Part shown: positions 1 to 9,808 of the stretch, one piece after another
How the letters are laid out: each line of letters starts with the position of its first letter
How positions within the stretch are numbered: the stretch's first letter is position 1
Assembly: GCA_037043015.1 (NCBI GenBank)
Contig: CM073327.1
Span: forward strand, 12,692,727-12,756,726
Reading direction: 5' to 3'
Length of the DNA stretch: 64,000 nucleotides
Source of the DNA: Bryum argenteum
Lineage: Eukaryota > Streptophyta > Bryopsida > Bryales > Bryaceae
Program-made: the position numbers and the translations under genes
Notes under the pieces: generated by a model
Told to the model about the DNA's origin: nothing
What the model saw: the letters and a program-made list of their open reading frames with translations, nothing else
The model's database searches: none

Positions 1-1880
1 CCTCCTTTCTTTATAAATAACCTGAACACTAGCCAATCAATGATTTTTGAGTCTCATAATCTCCTTGATTGTGATTGAGTCGAGGTATTTGCTTGGCCTC
101 AACTATAATCAAGGAGGCCATGAAAAGATTATTCACAATGCAAAATTTAGCATAATTTGACAACCTAGTAGATGAAGGTGAAGTTCACTAATAGACGATG
201 GAGATATAACTCCTCACATCCGATTTTTTGTTTTTTGCTAGAGTAGAAACAACATTGCAAATGAGGAATTTTCTCAATGAAAAAAGTTTCAACTATAAAG
301 TCATACGACATTATCCTGAATTCACATGTTTAATAAGATAGTCATGAAATTTCACCCAAAAAAAGAAGAAGTCAGGATTCGTATATTATTTTGGCTTGGA
401 ATTGTAAAGCATGCGCCATGTTTTAAAACCCTTAAATAAAATTTGCCTACTCAAAAATTGCATGGCATGATTCCATACCATTTAGAATGGGTTTGAAATA
501 CTCTTGACAAAATCTAGACTTGTATTGTTTTTCTATAAACTTTCTTTTGTGAAGAACACGCTTTGAATGAAGAAGTCGAGGGATATAGTGGTTGTCACTT
601 GAGATGTCGTATGCGCATTCAAGGGTATTTTTTATCTTCTAGCTACTTGAGTATTATTTGTGCAAATTCTTTGCAACTCCCTTGAGTTCTCTAAAGAAGA
701 ATGAAAATCCTTTGCAAGAGATAAGTCAGAAATTAGAGCAAGTACAAATGTTGTATTTTCTTTTTAAAATTACTCAAAACACTATAATAGTTCACTCGAC
801 CTCATTAGTTTTTCATACTGTAGTTGCTTTTCATATTCGGCATAAATTAGGATTTAGACCAAGATGCCAAATTTGACATATATGCTAACTATTGTGTCGA
901 ATTCTTTAAAATACGATCACTACTTGGTCCATAATGACCTCCCGACACTCTGTTTTGAAATCATTGTGCTTTTATTTTTGCTCTTGATTTTGCAAACTTT
1001 AATTGTAGGATCTAGTATTAAGCCATCCAAATATCAAGTTTAATCAAGATTGACCTGAAAGAGATATATTCTATTGAAGTTATAACTTTTTTGAGAGCAA
1101 CATAACCGAATTGAGACGGAGCGACAGAATTCACTAGTATCTTAAAAATTCCTTGATTGATGTCCCAAAAATGACAACACAAATAATTTTATTATTTGGC
1201 ACATGAAGATCCAAATCTGTAGAGCAACTGCAATACACCTTGTTGCTTGAATATTGTCAAAGCCCTATGCCATTATTGTCTTATTTTGTACATAAATATC
1301 CAAATATAGCTCATAAACAAATAATACATTTGTGCAAGTCTCAAGAAGTTGCATTGATTAATTTTTTATCCTTGTAAATTTCCTCAAATTTGAGTGGTCT
1401 ACAATGACTTCCAAATGATCATTTGTGAAATCCTTGTACATATTTGTTTTTAAAACTTAATTTTGAGAAACCCAATTGTCGGATCTTGTTCACGACCTTC
1501 CCATTAGTTTTTCATCTTTGATCATAAGGATCTTGAGAGATATTTTCAGTCAAATATCCATCCATTATAAAATCAACATTGAATTTTTAGGGCATATCAA
1601 CTTGAACCAGTCTTCACTCGCCATAAGAGTTAAAAATTTGGAACTACTTAATTTGAAGAATAAAACTTGCAAGGGGAAAAAAAAGTAAAAGTCACTAGTA
1701 TTTAAAGACTTGGAGTTGCCTCAACTAATAATAACTTGAACACATTTAGAGTAAAAGTAGCCAAATGTAAAAAGCTAGAATTGAATTCATACAACACCCT
1801 TTTAGCAATTCCAATTCCAGATTCTTTCGAGATTGCATTAAAAGACACTCTACCATTACCATGAGAAGCTTCGTGCCGAT
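1..1880. other. AT-rich intergenic DNA, no gene seen
   Basis: No open frame here carries a recognisable motif, and none joins to a neighbour by plausible splice sites. The composition is AT-rich with short homopolymers, as in the other transposon-rich intergenic parts of the window. I saw no terminal repeats. Confidence 0.5.
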
Positions 1881-1899
1881 GCCATGGTACACAAGCAGG

Positions 1900-1946
1900 A
1901 TTGGCGGGCATAAACATGATTGGCGGGTATAAGCATCGTTTGCGGG
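1900..1946. promoter_or_regulatory. Three E2F-like GGCGGG/GCGGG motifs upstream of the DEAD-box gene
   Basis: ATTGGCGGG occurs at 1900-1908, TTGGCGGG at 1920-1927, and a weaker GTTTGCGGG at 1938-1946, evenly spaced about 19-20 bp apart. Read on the other strand these resemble the E2F core (CCCGCCAA). They lie about 340-385 bp upstream of the helicase start codon. E2F control of ribosome-biogenesis genes is known in plants; here it is inferred from motif and position only. Confidence 0.35.
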
Positions 1947-2034
1947 TATAGTGGGCACGCGGATATCAACCCGGGGTTCCGAAACCAGTTCGCCTTCCGA
2001 GGTTCCCTTCTTTTAGGTTTATGCCAGCCCCTGC

Positions 2035-2045
2035 TAGGGTTTTAG
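2035..2045. promoter_or_regulatory. Telo-box (AAACCCTA) in the DEAD-box gene promoter
   Basis: TAGGGTTTTAG is the reverse complement of an AAACCCTA telo-box. It lies about 240 bp before the helicase ATG, probably near the transcription start. Telo-boxes are typical of plant genes for ribosomal proteins and ribosome biogenesis, which fits the downstream product. Assignment is by motif and context. Confidence 0.45.
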
Positions 2046-2283
2046 CAGCCATGCTTCCCTTTCTCTTCACAATCTAGTCACTTTCTGTAGTTTTTCATTA
2101 GTTCGTAGTTCGCAGCACATTTCGTTTCGAGGATTTCTGGAGGTCACTGTGAATCTTAGTATTGAAGAGGAATGATCCGCTCAGATTAGGCGAGAGAAGA
2201 ATTCATAGAGAAGTTCAAGTTTCTCGTATTCTGAATTTTCAGTAATCTGCGCAAATTTACTTTGGGAAGAGAGCGAATTCACG

Positions 2284-4716
2284 ATGGGGAAGGAGGTGGC
2301 GGTGAAGAAGGGCAAGAAGCGGAAACAGCGAGAGGTCGTGCAAGCCAACGCGGATGAGGAGCCTCACAGCAATGGAGTAGAGGCAAAGCAAAGCAACGGA
2401 GCGGAGGAAGAGCAAAGTAACGGAGCTGAGGAAGAGCAAACAAATGGAGCTGGGGCTGAGCCTGAGATTGAGCCTGAGGAGGTGCCAGAGGACGGGGCGA
2501 AGAAAAAGAGCAAGAAGATGAAATTTGATATTGAGACATTAGGAGGCGGTATTGCACAAGTGGAGGGGATAATGAGCACGACTGCTTTTGAGTCGTTGCC
2601 AGTTTCGGAGCCTACGAAGAATGCGCTGAAGGACACCGGATTTACTCATATGACTGAGGTATGTCAGGGTTTAGGGTTTAAGGATGTCGTTAGATAGGAG
2701 TAGGCTTAACAACGCTAATTTTTGAATGGTTGCTGCAGATTCAAGCCAGGTCTATTCCTCAGCTCTTGACTGGACGTGATGTCTTAGGAGCTGCGAGAAC
2801 CGGCTCTGGAAAAACGCTTTCGTTCGTGGTACCTGCTGTTGAGTTGTTGTTTCATGCACACTTCATGCCCCGAAATGGAACTGGAGTGATCATCATCTCT
2901 CCCACAAGGGAGCTCGCTATGCAGGTAAATTACCTGCACTTCTCCCCCTCACTTGAAGCTTCTCGGCGCAATTGATTCTTACGAGTTTTTGTGCAGATTT
3001 ATGGAGTTGCACGAGACATCCTGAAGTACCACAAGCAAACTCACGGTATTGTCATGGGAGGAGCTAATAGAAGAACAGAGGCTGAGAAGTTGGCCAAGGG
3101 AGTAAACTTTTTGGTTGCAACCCCAGGCCGCCTTCTGGATCATCTTCAGAACACTAAAGGCTTCTTGTTCAAGAATCTCAAGGTCTGCTTATTTCTTCAT
3201 ACTTGAAAAGCAACAGTCAACTGAGAGGCCTCGAAACAGAAACTGATGACCTTGTGGCTGGTTGGTGCAGTGCTTAGTCATCGACGAAGCTGATCGAATT
3301 TTGGAAATTGGATTTGAGGAGGAAATGAAGCAAATCATCAAGTTGTTACCGAAGGATCGACAAACAGTGTTGTTCTCGGCCACGCAGACTACCAAGGTTT
3401 GTACAGAAAACATCAAACTGCTACTTTTTTAGTTCTAGTTTCACGTAGAAACCAGTCACTTCTTTCAAAAGAATTGGTATCACTTTCTATAATGATAACA
3501 TATTTGGTAACAATACAATATTTTTATCCTCCTGCAGGTTGAGGATTTGGCTCGGGTGTCATTCAAGAGGGCACCTCTATACATTGGTGTGGACGATGGG
3601 CGATCAAAGGCAACAGTGGAAGGATTAGAGCAAGGCTACTGCGTAGTTTCAAGTGCAGAACGATTCCTACTCCTCTTCACTTTCTTGAAGAAAAACTTAA
3701 AAAAAAAGGTGTGTCTCATATCATTCTGGTTTCAAACAGTTGAGATAGTTTATTGTCAATGCTAACATGGTAATCAATATTGGCGCAGATAATGGTATTC
3801 TTTTCATCTTGCAACTCAGTGAAGTTTCACAGTGAGCTTCTAAACTACATCGACATCCCCTGTCTCGACATTCACGGGAAGCAGAAGCAACAGAAGCGAA
3901 CATCGACATACTTCGAGTTTTGTAACGCTGAGAAGGGGATCCTTCTCTGCACGGATGTGGCAGCTCGTGGGTTGGACATCCCAGCAGTTGACTGGATCAT
4001 TCAATACGACCCTCCTGATGATCCCAGAGAGTACATTCACAGAGTAGGTCGAACTGCAAGAGGAGAAGGCTCGCAAGGGCGTGCTTTGTTGTTCCTCATC
4101 CCTGAGGAGCTTGGCTTTCTTCGGTACCTCAAAGGTGCTAAAGTTCCGCTTAACGAGTACGAGTTTCCTTCTAGTAAGATTGCTAATGTGCAATCCCAGC
4201 TTGAGAAGCTCGTTGAGAAGAACTACTACCTTCATCAATCGGCTCGTGATGCTTATCGATCTTACTTGTTGGCTTACAACTCTCATGCCATGAAAGACAT
4301 TTTCAATGTTCACCGCTTGGATCTACAGGTACGTTCCTCTTTAAGCAGATCAACTGCATATTATCATACTCTTTCATGAAATGTCATCTACACTATTCAT
4401 AGATCTATGTTTTTACCGACTAAGTAATGCCCTTTCGTTGTCACGCATTCTTAAAGCCTTGTTTTTTGGAGTTGCCTAGTTTATGTTTTTTCAATTACAA
4501 TAGTAGTGAAGGTTTGGAATGTTGTAATGGGTGCAGGCTGTGGCTTCTTCATTCGGATTCAACTGTCCTCCAAAGGTGAACTTAAACCTGGACAGTAGTG
4601 CGGCGAAGTTCAGGAAAAAGGCTCCAGCTGGACGCACTGGGAAACATGGTTTTGATGCAAGCAATCCTTACGGGAAGAAAGGAGGTGGCGATAAAACTAA
4701 GTTCACTCGCTTTTAG
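2284..4716 (+). CDS. HAS1/DDX18-type DEAD-box ATP-dependent RNA helicase (RH51/RH27-like)
   Basis: This RNA helicase of the Has1/DDX18 family acts in nucleolar 60S (and 40S) ribosome-subunit assembly. Exons: 2284-2658, 2739-2924, 2997-3182, 3271-3396, 3538-3708, 3789-4328 and 4537-4716. All junctions are GT-AG and all six introns are phase 0, giving 587 aa, a normal family length. Residues 1-80 are charged and low-complexity, with a four-fold repeat of SNG(V/A)E-type units and basic KKGKKRK and KKKSKK stretches suited to nuclear import. The core shows the Q motif with Gln127, Walker A ARTGSGKT (144-151), PTRELA (180-185), VIDEAD (252-257), SAT (285-287), ARGLD and HRVGRTAR (432-439), then the family's DPPKV-like C-terminal segment and a basic tail. 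The start ATG begins the only frame that joins all exons. The family assignment is very secure; the exact nucleolar role is known from homologues. Confidence 0.95.
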
Positions 4717-7294
4717 GTTGCAATCATCATAATTCAATTTATATACCAGCGTAAGCTTTAGTGAGTAGGTATTAGTTTGGGGTGTCCTGCTTCTGCTTCG
4801 GCATATGTCTGTGGACATTCCAAGTTTTTTGTAGACGAGTTGGTAGCACGAGGGTAGGAGGTGATGAGTGAGACGGCAGAAATATGAAGTTTAGTTGACG
4901 GTATATTCTGATTAGAAATCAAAAGAATCCAATTCGAAGGTTTCGTTTCACTTGCTACTAAATGATTGTGGGTTCTTAAACTTGTCCGCCGGGGGGCCTC
5001 TGACAGGCTCGGACGAATGTTCATGCATCTGGCCTTCTCGGTAAAGAGGTAAAGGTCTATTTTACGGAGAGTACAATCATCTATCTGAGTTCCTGATTTG
5101 AGTAGCGTGTTGTTTGCTACGGATGGAGACTAGTTCTACCAGTACTTGAATCAATTCTTGTTGGTCCCGTCTGCTTTCTGACTGAGATGAGTGGACTATC
5201 AACTTGCAGGGTTTCACGTGAGTGTTTTTCCAATGAGATGGTCCCAGTCCTGAGTAAGAAAAGGGCTTTCCTTTGCAGGGCGGTTCACTTACTCGAATGG
5301 AGATTTACAATTTTACTCGCCTGATACCTTTCTACACAAATCTAAACAAAATCTGCGGCCTATGCTTCTGGGTGAATATTGACCGAAATTCTAGTGAAAT
5401 TTGCGCTTCATAATTCTCTTAAACAGTACTGCTATGAAGATCTCTCGACATTAGAGAGTAATGTGGACGTATTTTCGCATGAAGTGAAAATTCTTACCAC
5501 TAATGTAAACCTAAGTAGATTGGCAAGAATTCTTTCAAACAATACCATCGACAATTGTTCTTTCAATCACAATATTTCTGATAATACACAGTACCACAAT
5601 ACTATGAAGATCTTAACATTAGAGATACGGTAATGTGGACATATTTCCGCATGAAGTTATGATTACTTCACACTAATGTAAAAGCTAAGTACATTGACAA
5701 TATAATAGGAAAGACAATGCTCTCTTGGTGCAACAACACCTTGTGTATACTTAAACATCTGAAAGATTCAACAATGGAGAAGTGTGCTGACTAAGTTAAA
5801 TGACTCAATCCATTAAGATTTGTACCAAACTTGGTGAAAATAGTGGTGGTGGAGAGCTTGATAGAGATACCATGTTTTACCACTACCGGTAGTAATTGTG
5901 CCAATTGACACAATCTTAATCTATAATCATAGCAAAAAGTTAATTATGTTGCAGTTGTAGTACATAAGACTTATCAATTAAGGATTTGGAATTGAAGAGG
6001 TGGTTGAATATTGATAGTTACAACATGTTACGGATTAGTAACTAATCATGATATTGAATCTTAAGTGAAAAAGTTAGCCCTCACCTTACACTAATATTTT
6101 TTATAACCTTTTACCAATTGCATGCATTCAACCAATGTAACATGATTTACACGTCAACACACAAAGTAATAGACCGTAAACATATTGCACAACTCAACCC
6201 CTAAACTTCCTTGGTGTATTTTTTGAGTTTGAAACCTTAAAAGTGTGATTTCCCATCTCAATGTACTCTGGGGGTGTGAATCTTATACTTTCCTTTTTTC
6301 AAACTTCCAACTATAAGATCTTGTGCCTAAGACTATTTTTGCTTAGTTTATTTTGCAGAAATTGATTATTGGATGTTTACCGTTTGAGAGATCGTAATAT
6401 CCAAAGTTTGTCTTCCAAGTTTTTTTAGGTTTTGTGAAGATTGTTTTTGAAACTTTTGGAGGCTTTTCTTGTAGAATAGGTGAACTTTTTGGCTTGGGTT
6501 ACTTTGAAATTTTATTAGTGACTTAGTAATGAACATATTTCACACAAAAGAATTCAAAAATATTTATTTCTTGAATTTGCCCCTCCTTGGCTTGCAACCC
6601 AAGGATTGTTCTAGAAGACTTAGAAGTTGGATTTTACTTTGCATATTATCCCATGTATACTTTGCATATTATCCCATATGTAATTTGCAATATAAGGAGC
6701 ACCTAATAAAAATCTTATACAAAAATATTACTTCAAATTAGCCTTCATTTAGCCTGCCCGAAATTGCAATGATCCATTTCAGGTTTTAAGGAAGGTTCCT
6801 AGACAATCTACATTTTGTAAATACATGTGACTTTTTACTACGATTGTAGCAAGCGTGGTAAGAAAAATGCATGGTTACAACTAAATAGAGAGTTGTGCTA
6901 ATATATAAAATGATATGAATTTTGTTTTATCTTATATCTTCACACATCAAAACTAATACACCTCTTGAATCCTCACACACATGTGGAATCCTCAAATTCT
7001 TCAAGTTGTAGGAGATCCATTTTTGACGATTTTGAGGGTAATGCATAATTATGAAGCCTTCAAGCTATAGGGGTCAACCCCTAAAGTCAAGAGTTATTTT
7101 GTTTTTGCAGAAACTAAAACTTTGACTCAATATATCTTAAGATCCGTACACTAATAATGCGATTAAAAATTGGTTACACGACTACATAGGTAGTTAAAAC
7201 AACTATAGCAGAATTTCTCAAAATCGAACTCAAAAAAACTCTATTCATGGATTTCAGATACGGTTGTCTAATGTAAGACCTTCTCCTTTCGAAG
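4717..7294. other. Intergenic DNA with a short tandem duplication
   Basis: The first few hundred bases should hold the helicase 3' UTR. No coding frame with a recognisable domain follows. Around 5432-5530 and 5602-5700 a segment of about 100 bp recurs imperfectly (CTATGAAGATCT, TAATGTGGAC, CGCATGAAGT in the same order), a decayed direct repeat of period about 170 bp. Nothing else is identified. Confidence 0.45.
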
Positions 7295-7298
7295 TTAA

Positions 7299-7919
7299 CC
7301 CTTGAACGTCTGAGCGGCCCCGAGGGGGCCGTTTCCAACAGAATCTCCTCTGTAGCTCTCAATGTACTCAACTTTTCACTCATTTTTTAATGTCAAATTG
7401 GTCACAACCTCAATTCCGTTAAAATGGCACTATGCCATGTGCCATTTTGTCACATCAAATCTTACATATGCGCTCACATGGAGTGCTGTATTCTATAATA
7501 TCACATTTTTTTGATAATATAACTCCTTTATAGACATTGTCACTCATTTTATATAATATCACCTTTAAATTGTGTTATATCACATTGTTTTTGAACTGCA
7601 GTTTAGAAAGTTGAGGGGTGCCATTTTAGCGACATAATGCCATTTTAACGGAATTGGGGATTCACCTTCTTGTGATGCATTCAAAAAGTGAAATTTTAGA
7701 ATTCAAATCACAATTTGTATGAGTGATTTGTGCTTTGAAAGGATTGTGGTAGGTAGGTTGGGGTTGTACATAACCTTGTAAGAGGTTGCAAGCTCATCCA
7801 TGATTGGATCATTCATGATGCCCAAGTTCAAAAAGTGCACTATTCATGATGCCCAAGTCCAAAAGATGCTGTGATCCAATTTTGGGCTGCCCCAATCCTT
7901 ATAGCTAGACGTTTAAGGG
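7299..7919 (+). mobile_element. TTAA-flanked MITE, copy 1 (interrupted by another MITE)
   Basis: The element starts CCCTTGAACG and ends CGTTTAAGGG, and is flanked on both sides by TTAA (7295-7298 and 7920-7923). Without the nested insertion at 7405-7661 and its duplicated TCA it is 361 bp, exactly the length of copies 3 and 4. It shares the subterminal hairpin (here GGCCCCGAGGGGGCC) and the interior with copies 2-4. It has no coding capacity. TTAA targets with CCC-starting inverted repeats are the signature of the piggyBac superfamily, so I infer a non-autonomous piggyBac-like element. No transposase is present in the window. Confidence 0.75.
7405..7661. mobile_element. Nested MITE with 24-bp terminal inverted repeats inside copy 1
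   Basis: Inverted repeats at 7411-7434 (CAATTCCGTTAAAATGGCA...) and 7633-7656 match at 23 of 24 positions. Comparison with copies 2-4 gives the empty site: they read straight from GGTCA into CCTTCTT, whereas copy 1 carries about 257 extra bases here with TCA on both sides (7402-7404, 7662-7664). It is AT-rich and noncoding. The superfamily is unclear; the 3-bp duplication is not the TWA expected of PIF/Harbinger. Confidence 0.65.
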
Positions 7920-7932
7920 TTAACCCTTAAAC
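7911..7932. repeat. Perfect 22-bp palindrome at the junction of two TTAA MITEs
   Basis: The right end of copy 1 and the left end of copy 2 share one central TTAA (7920-7923), giving a perfect palindrome of CGTTTAAGGG-type ends around it. It shows that the two elements abut at a single target site. Confidence 0.8.
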
Positions 7933-8640
7933 GCCCAAGTAAACCAGAGGGGCTTGATTCCAACAAAATCTTTTCAGTAGCTCTTACTCTACTCAACTTT
8001 TCATTTATATTTTCATGTCAAACTAGTCACCTTCTGATGATGCATTCAAAAAGCGAAATTCTACAATTCAAATCACAATTTGTATCAGTGATTTTTGTGC
8101 TTTGAAAGGATTGTTGGGGTTGTACATAACCTTGTAGGAGGTTGCAAGCTCATCATTGATTGGTTCAATTATGGTGCCACAATTCAAAAAATGCACTATT
8201 CATGATGCCCAAGTCCAAAAGATGCTGTGATCCAATTTTGGGCTGCCTGATTCAGACCCCATGTACGTTTAACCCTTAAACGCCGAAGGTGACCCGAGGG
8301 GTCATGTTCCAACAGAATCTCCTATGTAGCTCTCTATGTACTCAACTTTTCACTTATATTTTGATGTCAAACTGGTCACCTTCTTCCGATGCATTCAAAA
8401 AGTGAAATTTCAGAATTCAAATCACAATTCGTATGAGTGATTTTGTGCTTTGAAAGGATTGTGGTAGGTAGATTGGGGTTGTACAATACTTGTAGGAGGT
8501 TGCAAGCTCATCATTGATTGGATTATTCATGATGCCCAAGTTCAAAAAATACACTATTCATGATGCCCAAGTGCAAAAGATGCTGTGATCCAATACCGGG
8601 CTGCCCAAATCCGTATAGCTAGGCGTTTAAGGGTTAAGGG
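7924..8640 (+). mobile_element. TTAA-flanked MITE, copy 2 (host of copy 3)
   Basis: Copy 2 begins CCCTTAAACG right after the shared TTAA. Its right terminal repeat is split: CGTTTAA is followed by all of copy 3, and the remaining GGG reappears at 8638-8640. Without copy 3 and the duplicated TTAA it is 352 bp, close to the 361-bp family length. The right flank is TTCA (8641-8644), one change from TTAA. Its interior is the family sequence, with a degenerate CCAGAGGGG subterminal motif. Confidence 0.75.
8273..8633 (+). mobile_element. TTAA-flanked MITE, copy 3, nested in the terminal repeat of copy 2
   Basis: The element is exactly 361 bp, from CCCTTAAACG to CGTTTAAGGG, with TTAA on both sides (8269-8272, 8634-8637). 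The insertion site is the TTAA embedded in copy 2's own CGTTTAAGGG end. The subterminal palindrome is GACCCGAGGGGTC. This is the cleanest copy in the cluster. Confidence 0.85.
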
Positions 8641-8689
8641 TTCAATGATCGAACCTCAGTATACAGCTGAAAATAAGCTGATTCGTTAA

Positions 8690-9050
8690 CCCTTAAAGGT
8701 CCTTCTACTCATCAATGGGCCGCCCGAAATTGGATCTCAGCATCTTTTGGACCTGGGCAACATGAATAGTGCACTTTTAGAACTTGGGCAGCATGAAGGA
8801 ACCAATCAGTGATGAGTTTGCAACCTCCTACAAGGTTTTGTGCAATCCCAACCTACCTACCACAATCCTTTCAAAGCACAAATCACTCATACAAATTGCG
8901 ATTTGAATTGTAGGATTTCACTTTGTAGATGCATCACAAAAAGGTGACCATAATGATATAAAAAAATAAGTGAAAAAATGAGAATCAAAAGAGCTACAAG
9001 AAAGATTCTCTTGGAAAACAGCCCGAGGGGCTGACAGGCGCCTTTAAGGG
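8690..9050 (-). mobile_element. TTAA-flanked MITE, copy 4, inverted
   Basis: The element is exactly 361 bp, bounded by CCCTTAAAGG and CCTTTAAGGG. Its left flank is TTAA (8686-8689) and its right flank is TTTC, a decayed TTAA. The interior is the reverse complement of copies 1-3, and the subterminal palindrome reads CAGCCCGAGGGGCTG. It forms an inverted pair with the cluster to its left, separated by about 50 bp of unrelated sequence. Confidence 0.75.
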
Positions 9051-9053
9051 TTT

Positions 9054-9808
9054 CTAAAAGAAAGAAAGAAAAGAAAATCTCGCACAATGCACTTCTGATA
9101 ACATTTGTCGTGTTTCGCAGAAAAGAACGCATCCTATAGAACATCTCATTCAACGATACTCGTCTATTAAGTATCGCATTATGCGCGCCGGCCGGACTTA
9201 TCTACCATATACTCTACACAGCCTGATCTATGCAGTGCATTGACTTTCTTAACCAGGCTTTTTGCCTTCTAGTGCCACCGGCTCCACTCAGTCGCGGGAG
9301 TACTCTAAGTTAGACCGTTGCTTTTGGAGACTGTGTGCTGGACAATCTGGACTTTCCATTTTTAGCAGAAAAGTGGGCTTGGCAGTGCCTTCCCAGATGC
9401 TTTACCATGACTTTATCTGACAAGTTTAATGATCGACGATATCGGCTGGTGGTAGAAGCCCCCGGACGAAAGTGAACAAGAATCTGTACAGACATTTCTG
9501 TACAGACATTTTCTGTACTCTGCACTATAAGACTGAAATGCCCCTCGGAGCTTTTCAGTGAGAGACATCGGTGGCCTTTGTGTGCTTTTGTGTGATGTCA
9601 GTGTTCGTTTTGTCTTGCCTCGTTGATCGGAGAGTTGTGCGAGGTGAAGGGAGTGTGGTGTGGCGAGCGTTAGTCTGCGTGATCAGAGTGTTTCGCATCA
9701 ACACTAGTGTGGATCCTGGACGTCTTGACACGCAAGCGGCCAACTATCACATTTTCCTGATCTCGAGCGGCGGCAGCAGAGCCACGGACGGGAGGGGAGT
9801 TGGAGAGA
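9054..9808. other. Upstream region of the membrane-protein gene
   Basis: No coding frame is supported. GC content rises from about 9180 onward, and the last 250 bases before 9809 are G-rich with short GTGTG runs, as expected of a 5' UTR or promoter. I see no clear TATA box. Confidence 0.35.
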
